Positions 26,338 through 35,410 of a DNA stretch of 64,000 nt are shown here, one piece after another; position 1 is the first letter of the stretch, and each line of letters opens with the position of its first letter. The DNA comes from JAIBJN01 sp963825255 (lineage in GTDB: Bacteria > Actinomycetota > Thermoleophilia > Gaiellales > Gaiellaceae), in contig CAWGSF010000001.1 in the NCBI GenBank assembly GCA_963825255.1, forward strand, positions 1-64,000. Reading direction: 5' to 3'. A model generated the notes under the pieces. That model was not told the DNA's origin. It searched no databases and saw nothing but the letters and a program-made list of their open reading frames with translations. The position numbers and the translations under genes were made by a program.

Positions 26338-27191
26338 CCACCGCGGCCGACACCCACCCGCTGCCTAGGCGAAAAGCAGGCCTGCTCACGCGCGCCTGGG
26401 CCTTCGTCCGCAGGAACACGGTCGCGCTGTTCGGGCTCCTGGCGCTTGCCTACCTGATGCTGCCGATCGTCGTCGTGATCGTCTTCTCGTTCAACGATCC
26501 GGCCGGGCGCTTCAACTACACGTGGGAGGGCTTCACCCTCGACCACTGGCGGCATCCGTTCGGGCCGCCCTTCATCGGCGAGGCGGTGAGGACGAGCATC
26601 GGGGTCGCCCTCATCGCCACGCTCATCTCGACGGTCCTGGGGACACTGATCGCGATGGCCCTCGTCCGCTACCACTTCCGGGGGCGCGGCGCGACCAACC
26701 TGCTCATCTTCGTGCCGCTGACGGCGCCCGAGATCGTGCTCGGCGCCTCGCTCCTCACGCTCTTCCTCAATCTCGGCAGCACGCTCGGCTTCACGACGAT
26801 CGTGATCGCGCACATCATGTTCTGCATCAGCTTCGTGGTCGTGACGGTTCGCGCGAGGCTCGTCGGCTTCGACCGCCACGTCGAGGAGGCGGCCATGGAT
26901 CTCGGCGCGAACGAGTACGTCACCTTCTACAAGATCACCTTGCCGTTGATCGCGCCCGGGATCCTCGCCGGGGCGCTGCTCGCCTTCTCCCTCTCCATCG
27001 ACGACTTCGTGATCACGAACTTCAACGCGGGCACGACGCAGACGTTCCCGCTCTACGTGTGGAGCCAGGCGCAGCGCGGCGTCCCGGCCGAGGTCAACGT
27101 GATCGGCACGATGATCTTCGGCGCCGCGGTTCTGCTGATGCTGGCGAACGTCGTGTGGCAGTACCGCCGAACCCCGAAAGGAGCCGAATGA
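26334..27191 (+). CDS. potC: Polyamine ABC transporter permease PotC
   Basis: A 285-residue second permease of the polyamine importer. After a basic tail (PRRKAGLLTRAWAFVRRN) it shows the first helix ALFGLLALAYLMLPIVVVIV and the SFNDPAGRFNYTWEGFTLDH loop. The EAA loop is EEAAMDLGANEYVTFYKITL followed by PLIAPGILAGALLAFSLSID. PotC/PotI-type ending around DDFVITNFNAGTTQTFPLYV. It starts at GTG 26334 overlapping potB, and its stop overlaps the aminotransferase ATG. Confidence 0.94.
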   Translation: MTTAADTHPLPRRKAGLLTRAWAFVRRNTVALFGLLALAYLMLPIVVVIVFSFNDPAGRFNYTWEGFTLDHWRHPFGPPFIGEAVRTSIGVALIATLISTVLGTLIAMALVRYHFRGRGATNLLIFVPLTAPEIVLGASLLTLFLNLGSTLGFTTIVIAHIMFCISFVVVTVRARLVGFDRHVEEAAMDLGANEYVTFYKITLPLIAPGILAGALLAFSLSIDDFVITNFNAGTTQTFPLYVWSQAQRGVPAEVNVIGTMIFGAAVLLMLANVVWQYRRTPKGAE

Positions 27192-28674
27192 GCACTCCCG
27201 CGACAGGTCTCTCGGCCGAGGAGCTGCAGAAGGCCGCCCGCGACCACCTGTGGCTCCACTTCACCCGCATGTCGGGCTACGCGGAGGGAGAGGTCCCCAT
27301 CATCGTGCGAGGCGACGGCTGCTACCTCGAGGACATCGAGGGCAAGCGCTATCTCGACGCGCTCGCGGGGCTCTTCGCCGTCAACATCGGCTACGGGTTC
27401 GGCGAGGAGATCGGCGAGGCGGCCGCGGCGCAGCTCCGGGAGCTGCCCTACTACACGAACTGGAACACGCGCACCCGCGGGCGATCGAGCTGCGCCGCCG
27501 AGGTCGCCTCGCTCGCGCCCGGGCGACCTGAATCGGGTCTTCTTCTGCTCGGGCGGCTCCGAGGCGGTGGAGTCCGCGTGGAAGCTCGCGCGGCAGTACT
27601 ACGAGGCTCGCGGCGAGCACCGGCGGGCCGAGGCGATCGAGCGGATGGCGGCCGGCGAGCGCATCGAGCGCCACTTCCCGGCCGAGCGCCGGTGGAAGGC
27701 GGTCGCCCGCCGCATCGCCTACCACGGGACGACGATGGGCGCCCTCTCGATCAACGGCATCGCGGCCCTCCGCGTGCCCTTCGAGCCGCTCGTGCCCGGA
27801 CGCGCTCCACGTGCGCAACACGAACCGGTACCACCGACCGCCCGAGGAGACCGAGGCCGAGTTCACCGCGTTCCTGCTCGAGGATCTCGAAGAAGCGATC
27901 GTCCAGGCCGGGCCGGAGACGATCGCCATGGTGATCTTCGAGCCCGTCCAGAACGCCGGCGGCGCCTACACGCCTCCCGAGGGGTACTTCCAGGGCGTCC
28001 GGGAGATCTGCGACCGCTACGAGATCCTCCTCTGCGCGGACGAGGTCATCACCGGGTTCGGCCGGCTGGGCGCGTGGTTCGCCTCGGAACGCTACGACAT
28101 CAGGCCCGACCTGATCACCTCCGCCAAGGGCCTGTCCTCCGCCCACGCGTCGATCGGCGCGCTCATCGCCAGCGACCGGGTCATGGAGCCCTTCCTCGAG
28201 GGCCACAGCATGTACGCCCACGGGATCACCTTCGGCGGGCACCCCGTCCAGGCCGCGATCGCCCTCAAGAACATCGAGATCATGAAGCGGGAGCGGATCG
28301 TCGAGCATGTCGCCGAGAAGCAGGACACGTTCCGCGAGACGCTCGAGCCGCTGCTCGACCTCCCGATCGTCGGCGATCTGCGCGGGACGGGGTTCTTCTA
28401 CGCGCTCGAGCTCGTCAAGGACAGCGAGACGCGCGAGACGTTCTCCAGCGAGGAGTGCGAGACGCTCCTGCGCGGCTTCCTCTCGCCGCGGCTCTTCGAG
28501 GCCGGGCTGATCTGCCGGGCCGACGACCGTGGCGACCCCGTCGTCCAGATCTCGCCTCCCCTGGTCGCGGACCAGCCGGAGTTCGACGAGATCGCCGGCA
28601 CGCTCGGCGAGGTCCTGGCGGAGGCCGGCCGGCAGATCGGCGCACTAGCCGGGCGCCCGCCCGCGCGGCGATGA
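27188..28674 (+). CDS. Class III aminotransferase, probable putrescine-pyruvate type (frame-broken)
   Basis: A PLP-dependent omega-aminotransferase of about 495 residues, predicted to convert a terminal amine to an aldehyde. It has the VRGDGCYLEDIEGKRYLDAL start, FFCSGGSEAVESAWKLARQY, the Asp of CADEVITGFGRLGAWF and the Schiff-base Lys in ITSAKGLSSAHASIGAL. The frame is disturbed near 27485 (two compensating changes) and breaks at 27527 and 27798, each by one extra G. Its position between potABCD and an alcohol dehydrogenase, downstream of patD, supports a putrescine-pyruvate (SpuC-like) role; taurine- or beta-alanine-pyruvate aminotransferase are alternatives. Confidence 0.82.
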
Positions 28675-29660
28675 AGGCGATGGTGCTCACGGCCCCCGGA
28701 GAGCCTCTCCGGGCGGAGGAGCTCGCGACGCCCGAGCCGGGTCCCGGCCAGGTGGCGATCGCCGTGGACGCGTGCGGCGTCTGCCGGACCGACCTCCACG
28801 TCGTCGACGGCGAGCTGCCCGACCCGAAGCTCCCCCTCGTCCCCGGCCATCAGATCGTCGGCCGGGTCGTCGAGACGGGCGAGGGCGCCGGGCGCTTCGC
28901 GGCCGGCGACCGGGTCGGCGTCCCGTGGCTCGGGTGGACGTGCGGCGAGTGCCGGTACTGCACGACGGGCCGCGAGAACCTCTGCGACCGCGCCCGCTTC
29001 ACCGGCTACCAGCTCGACGGCGGCTACGCGGAGCGGGCGGTCGCAGACGAGCGCTTCTGCTTCCCCGTCCCCGACGGCTACCCGGACCTCCAGGCTGCGC
29101 CCCTCCTGTGCGCGGGGCTCATCGGCTACCGCGCGCTCCGCCTCGCCGGCGAGGCGGAGCGGCTCGGGCTCTACGGCTTCGGCGCGAGCGCCCACATCGT
29201 CACCCAGGTCGCGCTGCACGAAGGCCGGCGGGTGTTCGCCTTCACGCGCGCGGGGGACGAGGCCTCGCAGGCCTTCGCGCGGGAGCTCGGCGCGGAGTGG
29301 GCGGGCGACGCCCTCGGCGCGGGGCCCGAGGAGCTCGACGCGGCGATCATCTTCGCTCCCGCCGGCGAGCTCGTCCCCGCCGCGCTGGCGGCGGTGGCCA
29401 AGGGCGGGACGGTCGTCTGCGCCGGCATCCACATGAGCGACATCCCCTCGTTCCCGTACGAGCTCCTCTGGGGCGAGCGGATCCTCCGCTCGGTGGCGAA
29501 CCTGACGAGGCGCGACGGCGAGGAGTTCATGGCGCTCGCACCGACCGTCCCGGTTCGCACCGAGGTCGAGGTGTTCCCCCTCGAGGAGGCGAACGCGGCT
29601 CTCGCGGCGCTCCGCGCCGGCGAGGTGCGCGGGGCCGCCGTTCTCGCAGTTCCGGGCTAG
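28671..29660 (+). CDS. Zinc-dependent alcohol dehydrogenase
   Basis: A 329-residue medium-chain dehydrogenase. The catalytic zinc site is built from the Cys of DACGVCRTDLHVVDGELPD and the His-Glu region of LVPGHQIVGRVVETGEGAGR; the structural zinc cluster is in GWTCGECRYCTTGRENLCDR with four Cys. The nucleotide motif is LGLYGFGASAHIVTQVALHE, where an A/S replaces the third Gly. This matches AdhP/AdhA-type enzymes that lack a typical extra loop. The ATG overlaps the aminotransferase stop by ATGA, so an aldehyde from the preceding step could be reduced here. Intact. Confidence 0.9.
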   Translation: MKAMVLTAPGEPLRAEELATPEPGPGQVAIAVDACGVCRTDLHVVDGELPDPKLPLVPGHQIVGRVVETGEGAGRFAAGDRVGVPWLGWTCGECRYCTTGRENLCDRARFTGYQLDGGYAERAVADERFCFPVPDGYPDLQAAPLLCAGLIGYRALRLAGEAERLGLYGFGASAHIVTQVALHEGRRVFAFTRAGDEASQAFARELGAEWAGDALGAGPEELDAAIIFAPAGELVPAALAAVAKGGTVVCAGIHMSDIPSFPYELLWGERILRSVANLTRRDGEEFMALAPTVPVRTEVEVFPLEEANAALAALRAGEVRGAAVLAVPG

Positions 29661-29663
29661 GGT
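29658..29663 (+). promoter_or_regulatory. Putative leaderless -10 element overlapping a stop codon
   Basis: TAGGGT begins with the stop codon of the alcohol dehydrogenase gene and ends 6 nt before the ATG at 29670. There is no Shine-Dalgarno. Confidence 0.35.
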
Positions 29664-29669
29664 TCCGCC

Positions 29670-30254
29670 ATGGGGCGCCTCGCACTCGCGGCCACCGTGC
29701 TCGTGGCAAGCCTCTTCGCGGCCTGCGGCGGCGACGATGACGATGCCGCCGAGACGGTCGAGACCGCCGTCGCCGTTCCCGGCTTCGTCTTCACGGCGAG
29801 CGGCGTCGCCGACGGGCAGGCGATCGCCCAGCGCTACACCTGCGACGGCGACGACGTCTCGCCGGCCCTCGCCTGGGAAGGAGTGCCGGACGGCACCGCG
29901 GAGCTCGCTCTCGTCGTCGACGACCCGGACGCGCCGGGCGGCACGTTCACGCACTGGCTCGCCTACGGCCTCGACCCGGGCACGACCGAGCTTTCCGAGG
30001 CCGTCCCTGAGGGCGCCGACGTCGCGGGCCCTCCCGCGTTTCGCCAGGGAGTGAACGACATGGGCGCGACCGGCTACGGCGGGCCCTGCCCGCCGAGCGG
30101 CGAGGAGCATCGCTACGTCTTCCGGCTCCTGGCCCTCGACGAGGAGCTCGGTCTCGCGGGCGGCGCTAGCCGCGACGAGCTCTTCGCCGCCCTCGAGGGC
30201 CACGTCCTCGGCGAGGCGCGCCTCACCGGGACCTACGCGCACACCGTGGGCTAG
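29670..30254 (+). CDS. YbhB/YbcL-family (PEBP-like) lipoprotein
   Basis: A 194-residue exported lipoprotein with a PEBP-type domain. The signal peptide LALAATVLVASLFAACGGDD has lipobox FAAC followed by an acidic linker. The domain shows QRYTCDGDDVSPALAWEGVP, the ligand motif LVVDDPDAPGGTFTHWLAYG and GYGGPCPPSGEEHRYVFRLL, all family hallmarks. The cellular role of bacterial PEBP proteins is not settled. It is convergent with the GcvT-like gene, with one base between the stops. Confidence 0.9.
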   Translation: MGRLALAATVLVASLFAACGGDDDDAAETVETAVAVPGFVFTASGVADGQAIAQRYTCDGDDVSPALAWEGVPDGTAELALVVDDPDAPGGTFTHWLAYGLDPGTTELSEAVPEGADVAGPPAFRQGVNDMGATGYGGPCPPSGEEHRYVFRLLALDEELGLAGGASRDELFAALEGHVLGEARLTGTYAHTVG

Positions 30255-30255
30255 T

Positions 30256-31365
30256 TCAGCTCTCCTTCGCGCGCTTGCGCTCGGGGTCGTAGACGGGGTG
30301 CCGCACGACCTCGCCGGCGACCTGCTGGTCGCCGACCTGGGCGACGACGTTCTGCCCCGGCTCCTTCAGGTCCTTCCGGATCTTCGCCAGCCCGAGCGTC
30401 TTGCCGCCGAGGTACGGGGAGGCGACCGCCTGGGTGACGATCCCGACCTCGTCGTCGCCGACCCAGAGCGGGGCGCCACTCGCCTCGTCGCCGCCCTCCT
30501 CGAGGACGACGCTCGCGAGGCGGAGCTGGGTCTCGTCCTTGTCCCGCGCGAGCGCGTCCCGCCCCTGGAACTCGCCCTTGTCGAGGTCGACCGACCAGCC
30601 GAGGCCGCACTCGTACGGCGACACCGTCGGGTCGTACTCGATGCCCCCGATGATGAAGCCGCCCTCGATGCGGAAGAGGTCGAGCGCGACCATGCCGATC
30701 ACCTTCATCCCCTGCGGCTCGCCCGCCGCGAGAAGCGCGTCCCAGAGCTCGAACGCGCGGTCGCGGTCGACCCAGAGCTCGTAGCCGAGCTCGGCCGTGT
30801 AGCCGAGGCGCGTCATGAAGACCGGGACGCCCGCGATCGCGACGTCCTCCCGAAAGGTGTAGTAGGGGAACGTCTCGTTGGAGAGATCGGCGTCCGTCAG
30901 GCCCTGGAGGATCTCCCGGCTCCGCGGCCCCTGGAGGCAGAGGTGCGGCGTGGCGTCGGTGTGCTCGCGCACCTCGATGTCCGAGCCCTCGGCGGCCGCG
31001 CCGAAGATCTCGTAGTCGCGGTCGTTGGCGCCGCAGAAGCGGACGTGGTCGGCCGCGCGCATCATCGTGGTGCAGTCGTCGACCATCTTCCCGCCCTCGT
31101 CGGCGAGGGCGCCGTAGGCGATGCGCCCCGGCGTCAGCGTGGAGACGTCGCGGGTGACGATCGAGTTCACGAGCTCGAGCGCGCCCGGCCCGTCGAGGTC
31201 GACCTTCCGGAGCATGGTGAAGTCCATGAGCCCGGCGGTCTCCCGCACCGCGCGGTACTCCTCCGCGGTGTCGGTGACGACGGTCGGCGCCCAGTAGCCG
31301 AAGAGGTCCATCCACTCGTCGGTCATCGCCGTCAGGCGCGGATAGAAGGCGGTCTCCTTGCTCAC
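30256..31365 (-). CDS. GcvT-like aminomethyltransferase/folate-binding protein (amine cluster)
   Basis: A 369-residue GcvT-fold protein, last gene of the trimethylamine cluster. It shows YRAVRETAGLMDFTMLRKVD, HLCLQGPRSREILQGL and TRLGYTAELGYELWVDRDRA, then the C-terminal barrel (FQGRDALARDKDETQLRLAS). In dimethylglycine and sarcosine dehydrogenases such a domain is fused to the flavin domain and passes the released C1 unit to tetrahydrofolate. Here it is separate, so it may collect formaldehyde made by the adjacent dehydrogenase. This is inference. The GTG start overlaps the upstream stop by GTGA. The glycine cleavage T-protein itself is unlikely without gcvH/gcvP nearby. Confidence 0.82.
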   Translation of the reverse strand: MSKETAFYPRLTAMTDEWMDLFGYWAPTVVTDTAEEYRAVRETAGLMDFTMLRKVDLDGPGALELVNSIVTRDVSTLTPGRIAYGALADEGGKMVDDCTTMMRAADHVRFCGANDRDYEIFGAAAEGSDIEVREHTDATPHLCLQGPRSREILQGLTDADLSNETFPYYTFREDVAIAGVPVFMTRLGYTAELGYELWVDRDRAFELWDALLAAGEPQGMKVIGMVALDLFRIEGGFIIGGIEYDPTVSPYECGLGWSVDLDKGEFQGRDALARDKDETQLRLASVVLEEGGDEASGAPLWVGDDEVGIVTQAVASPYLGGKTLGLAKIRKDLKEPGQNVVAQVGDQQVAGEVVRHPVYDPERKRAKES

Positions 31366-33488
31366 GTGGTCTCCTTTCCGTTGCGGTCGAGCGCGAGCGA
31401 CTCGAGCAGGAGCTCGGAGATCTCGCGGAGCTCGATCTCGCCCTGGTGGCCGGACGTCTTGATCGCGTCCTCGTACATCGTCACGTCCTTCGGGCAGGCG
31501 ACGACGAAGTAGTCGAGGCCGGCCAGCCCGATCGCCTCGTCGATCCGGTTCTCGCTGGGACGCTGGGCTCCCTCGGCCCGAAGCTCCTTCATCCAGATGC
31601 GGCCGCCGCCGGCTCCGCAGCAGAAGGAGTTGTCGCGGTTCCGCGGCATCTCGACGAGCTCGCAGCCCACCGCCTCGATCACCTGCCGCGGCTCGTCGTA
31701 GACGCCGTTGTAGCGGCCGAGCGTGCAGGGGTCGTGGTAGGTGACGCGGTACCCGAGGCCCTTGCGGGGGACGAGTCGGCGCGATTCGAGCAGCTCGAGG
31801 AGGAGCTGCGAGTGGTGGAGGACGGTCCAGCTGCCGCCGAGCTGCGGGTACTCGTTCTTGAGCGTGTTGAACGTGTGCGGGTCGGACGTGAGGACGCGGT
31901 CGAAGCGGCAGCCGGAGATGGCCTCGACGTTCTCCTCGGCCAGCGACGTCCAGAGGCCCTCCTCGCCCGCTCGCCGGACGTCGTTCCCGGCGGTTCGCTC
32001 GCCGTCGTAGAGGATCCCGAAGTCGACGCCCGCCGCCCGGAGGATGCGCGCGATCGACCGCGTCACTCGCTGGTTGCGCGGGTCGAACGACGCGTAGTCG
32101 CCGACGAACCAGAGGATCTCGGCCGGCTCCTTGCGGATGTCCTTGACCTCGAAGTCGAGCTCCTTGGCCCAGCGGGCGCGCTTGCGCTTCGCCTCCCCGA
32201 ACGAGTTCCCCGACGTGTAGATCGTCTCGAGCGTCTGCTGGAGCTGCCCGTCCATCTCGCCCCGCTCGATGAGCGCGCGGCGCATCTGGTTGATGATCGG
32301 CACGTGCTCGATGCCCACGGGGCAGATCTCGACGCACGCCATGCACTGCATGCACGACCAGAGCGTCTCCGGCTTGATCGTCCCGAGGAGCTCCGCGTGC
32401 TCGGGGAACCGCGGCGGGATGCGCAGGGCGGCCCGGTTCCCCATCGCGCCCTCGGCGACCTCGCGGAGGTCGAGCACGAGGTCGCGCGGCGAGAGCGGAT
32501 AGCCCGTCGCTGTCGCGGGGCAGGCGGCGTGGCACTTGCCGCACTTGGTGCAGGCGTCGAGGTCGAGGAGGTGCTTGGGAGCGAGCGCGTCGATCGTCGC
32601 GTAGCCGACCTCCTCGGGCTTCACGTCCGGCGGGAGCGGCGCGAGCCGGTTGCCGGCGCGCTCGTCCTTCACCGCCACGCCGGCGGGGCCAGCGAGCATG
32701 TGCACCGCCTTCGTGAAGGGGATGGAGGAGACCCAGAAGAGCGCGAAGACGCCGTGGACCCACCAGATCGTCGCCCTGGCGGACTCGGCGGCGCTCCCCT
32801 CGAGCCCGAGCGCCATGAAGGCGTGGCCGACGAGCCACCCGAAGGGGGCCCACACCTCGAAGGAGGGGTCGTCGGCCGCGATCCGGAAGGCCTCGAGGAG
32901 GAAGCCCGTGAGGGCGAGGAAGAAGAGGCTGCCGAGGAAGATCCAGTCCCCTGTTCGGTAGAGCCTCGCCTCGCCGGCGAGCGAGGGCGCCGGGTCGGCG
33001 GGGCGCCAGTAGGAGAGCCGGAACGGCCGGAGGAGGCCGCGCTTGACGGCGAAGACGGTGATCCCGACGACGAGCGCGAAGCCGAAGACGTCGAGGAAGA
33101 GCGAGTAGGCGAGGTAGAACCATCCATGCCAGAAGAACCACCCGAGCACGGGCTCCGCGAAATCGTCCTGGAAGGCCAGGATCCCTGTCCCGATGAAGAG
33201 GACGACGAAGCCGTAGAAGACGAGGAGGTGCGCGAGGCCCGAGAGCGGGTCGCGGCGGCGGATCCAGGCGTGCGTGGCGACGATCTTCGCCGCCCGCGAC
33301 GCCCGCTCCAGCGGGCTGCCGATAGGAGCGCGCGCGCGGCCGCGGCGGTACTTGAGCGCGAGCCGGGCGGCCCCGAACAGGAAGATCGCCACCGAGACGG
33401 CGATGAGGCCGTACCAGAGGACGATCTGCCAGGTCTCGAGGCCCGCGAAGGTGTCGCGCGTCTCCTCGGCGCCCAGGGGGACGAGCAT
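31362..33488 (-). CDS. Membrane iron-sulfur oxidoreductase, HdrD/DgcB-like electron carrier
   Basis: A 708-residue fusion. The first ~260 residues form a nitrate reductase gamma-like membrane domain with about five or six helices (QIVLWYGLIAVSVAIFLFGA, GLAHLLVFYGFVVLFIGTGI). Then come two 4Fe-4S motifs, CTKCGKCHAACPATATGYP and CMQCMACVEICPVGIEH, and two CCG domains, of which the C-terminal one is complete (HDPCTLGRYNGVYDEPRQ and NSFCCGAGGGRIWMKELRAE). Similar proteins next to demethylases and ETF pass electrons from ETF to the quinone pool. The gene is intact. Upstream, 33489-33654 is an intergenic segment with a repeat element. Confidence 0.88.
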   Translation of the reverse strand: MLVPLGAEETRDTFAGLETWQIVLWYGLIAVSVAIFLFGAARLALKYRRGRARAPIGSPLERASRAAKIVATHAWIRRRDPLSGLAHLLVFYGFVVLFIGTGILAFQDDFAEPVLGWFFWHGWFYLAYSLFLDVFGFALVVGITVFAVKRGLLRPFRLSYWRPADPAPSLAGEARLYRTGDWIFLGSLFFLALTGFLLEAFRIAADDPSFEVWAPFGWLVGHAFMALGLEGSAAESARATIWWVHGVFALFWVSSIPFTKAVHMLAGPAGVAVKDERAGNRLAPLPPDVKPEEVGYATIDALAPKHLLDLDACTKCGKCHAACPATATGYPLSPRDLVLDLREVAEGAMGNRAALRIPPRFPEHAELLGTIKPETLWSCMQCMACVEICPVGIEHVPIINQMRRALIERGEMDGQLQQTLETIYTSGNSFGEAKRKRARWAKELDFEVKDIRKEPAEILWFVGDYASFDPRNQRVTRSIARILRAAGVDFGILYDGERTAGNDVRRAGEEGLWTSLAEENVEAISGCRFDRVLTSDPHTFNTLKNEYPQLGGSWTVLHHSQLLLELLESRRLVPRKGLGYRVTYHDPCTLGRYNGVYDEPRQVIEAVGCELVEMPRNRDNSFCCGAGGGRIWMKELRAEGAQRPSENRIDEAIGLAGLDYFVVACPKDVTMYEDAIKTSGHQGEIELREISELLLESLALDRNGKETT

Positions 33489-33544
33489 CAGAACTCGAAG
33501 CGGGATGATGCTTCGTCGTCGCGACGTCCTGGGTGAGTGCGATG

Positions 33545-33596
33545 CAAGGACGCAGGGCGCGTTCGTACCCGGAGGCTACGGGCGCAACCGAGGACG
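33545..33596 (+). repeat. Dispersed intergenic repeat, copy 1
   Basis: A segment of about 52 bp beginning CAAGGACGCAGGG and containing CGGAGGCTACGGGCGC and ACCGAGGAC. The same segment in opposite orientation occurs at 45688-45738 with only a few differences. It lies between etfA and the Fe-S gene, and its centre can form a CGTA-CC/GG-TACG hairpin with one mismatch. The rest of 33489-33654 holds no recognisable gene. Confidence 0.7.
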
Positions 33597-33654
33597 CTGC
33601 AGCGCGCCGCCCAGGACGGCGGGACGGCACAAGGCTTCATTCTGCTTCGGGTTC

Positions 33655-34595
33655 TCAATAGAGCTTCTCGAGCTCTTCCGCCACCTCGAACAGGTCGGCC
33701 ACGGCCCCGTAGTGGGCCACGTTGAAGATGGCCGCCTCGGGGTCGGTGTTGACGGCGATGATCGTGCCCGCTCGTCTTCATCCCGGCGAGGTGCTGCACC
33801 GCCCCGGAGATGCCGAGCGCGAGATACACCTTCGGCTTCACGGTCTTCCCGGACTGGCCGACCTGGCGCGCGCTGGGCATCCAGCCGGCGTCCACGATCG
33901 GCCGCGAGACGGAGAGGGTCGCGCCCATCGCCTCGGCGAGCTCCTGGAACTGGTCGAGGTTCTCCTTCTCGCCGATGCCGCGACCGACCGAGAGCAGGAA
34001 GTCGGCCGTCGTGATGTCGACGTCGCCGGCGACGACCTCCACCCAGTCCTTGTGCCGGGCGCGCGAGGTCACGGGCGTCGACGCTCGCCTCGGTCACGCT
34101 CGCCGAGCCGGCGCCCTCGGCCGGCGGCCAGGCGGTCGCGCGGAGGAGGAGCAGCACCTGCTCGTGACCCGGGAACTCGACCTCGCCGTTCACCTTCGCG
34201 CCGTAGAAGGCCCGCTCGGCGACGAGCTCGCCGCCGTCGTCGCGGACGCCGAACACGTCCGAGGCGAAGCCGAGCCCGAGCTTCGCGGCCAGCGCGGGCG
34301 CGTAGCCCATCGAGTTGACGGTGAAGCCGAGCAGGATCACGCGGGGGCTCCGCTCGCTCACGAGCGTCTCGACCGCGTGCTGGTAGACGTCGTTCTCGAA
34401 CTCCTCCTGCTCGACGGAGACGGTGATGATCTCGTCGACCCCCTCGACGTCGACGGCGTCCGTGAGCGCGGACGGGTCGCGCGCGATGACGGCGACGGCG
34501 ACCGGGCCGCCGAGCGCCTTCGCGGCGCTGACGAGCTCCAGGGACACCGGGCGAAGCTCGCCCCGGATGTGCTCGGCGACGACGAGGACGCTCAT
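33655..34595 (-). CDS. etfA: Electron transfer flavoprotein alpha subunit (frame-broken)
   Basis: ETF alpha, about 313 residues. The N-terminus is MSVLVVAEHIRGELRPVSLE. The C-terminal FAD domain reads LLSVGRGIGEKENLDQFQEL, MPSARQVGQSGKTVKPKVYL and ALGISGAVQHLAGMK, continuing to VNTDPEAAIFNVAHYGAVAD. Two frame breaks (near 34077 and 33775), each from one extra base, interrupt it. It accepts electrons from trimethylamine dehydrogenase together with EtfB. The ATG overlaps the etfB stop by ATGA. The end lies at TGA 33655. Confidence 0.9.
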
Positions 34596-35351
34596 GCCGT
34601 CCTCTCCTCGACGATCTCCTTGATCCGGGCCGCGATCTCGCCGGGATCGCCGTCCAGCATCTCGGCGCCCTCGCCCTTCGGCGGCACGAACATCCGCCGG
34701 ACGCGGGCGGCCGGGGTGCCCAGGTCGCCGGGCTCGCGCACCTCGATCTCCTTCTCCTCGGCCTGCTTGATCGCCCGCAGAGTCGCGTAGCGGGGCTCGT
34801 TGATCCCCGTCTGGATCGTGAGCACGCACGGAGTGTCGACCTCGACGACGTCCACGAGCCCGCCCTCGAGCTCGCGGTGCACGGTCGCCGTGCCTCCCGA
34901 CAGCTCGAGCTTCGTCACGACCGCGGCGCGGGGGAGGTCGAGGAGCTCGGCGAGCGCGGTCCCCGTCGCCGCCTGCACGGCGTCGCTCGACTGGACCCCG
35001 CAGAGGACGAGGTCGGGGCTCTCCGCCCGCGCGACCTCCGCGAGCGCCCGGGCGATCGTGATCGGGTCGGCTCCGGCGAGCTCGTCGCTCCAGACCCGCA
35101 CGCCGCGGTCGGCGCCCATGGCGAGCGCGCGCCGCATCGCGTCCTCCGCGTCCTCGTCCCCGGCCGTGATCGACGACGACCTCGCCCTCGCCCGCCGCGT
35201 CGCGGAGGCGCAGCGCCTCCTCGGTCGCGTACGTGTCCCACTCGTTGATGGCGTAGTCGAGGTAGTCGGGGTCGACGTCGCGCTCGTCGTCGGTGAACTC
35301 GACCTCGTCCCCGAGTGCTCCGACCTGCTTGACACAGACGACGATCTTCAT
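34592..35351 (-). CDS. etfB: Electron transfer flavoprotein beta subunit (one frame break)
   Basis: ETF beta, about 253 residues, opening MKIVVCVKQVGALGDEVEFT, with DYAINEWDTYATEEALRLRD, the DELAGADPITIARALAEVAR region and GVQSSDAVQAATGTALAELL. The usual C-terminal GEIAARIKEIVEERTA is present. One extra base near 35172 (just before a GATC) separates EGEVVV from ITAGDEDAEDAMR. It lies 59 nt downstream of the dehydrogenase and overlaps etfA, matching trimethylamine dehydrogenase systems where ETF is the direct electron acceptor. Confidence 0.92.
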
Positions 35352-35410
35352 CGTTCGGCCGGTGCTCGGGGCGGGGCGGGCGCGAGGCCCGCTCCCGTCC
35401 GGGAGCTCCG

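Noticed and set aside
30256..31365. Glycine cleavage system T protein
   Set aside because: No gcvH or gcvP in the window and the gene is tied to an amine dehydrogenase/ETF cluster.
31446..33536. Long plus-strand open frame of about 696 codons
   Set aside because: Antisense shadow of the membrane Fe-S oxidoreductase; low-complexity Arg/Glu/Val-rich composition.
33655..35351. Programmed frameshifting in etfA and etfB
   Set aside because: No slippery heptamer or downstream pseudoknot stands out, and the same kind of break is spread over many unrelated genes.
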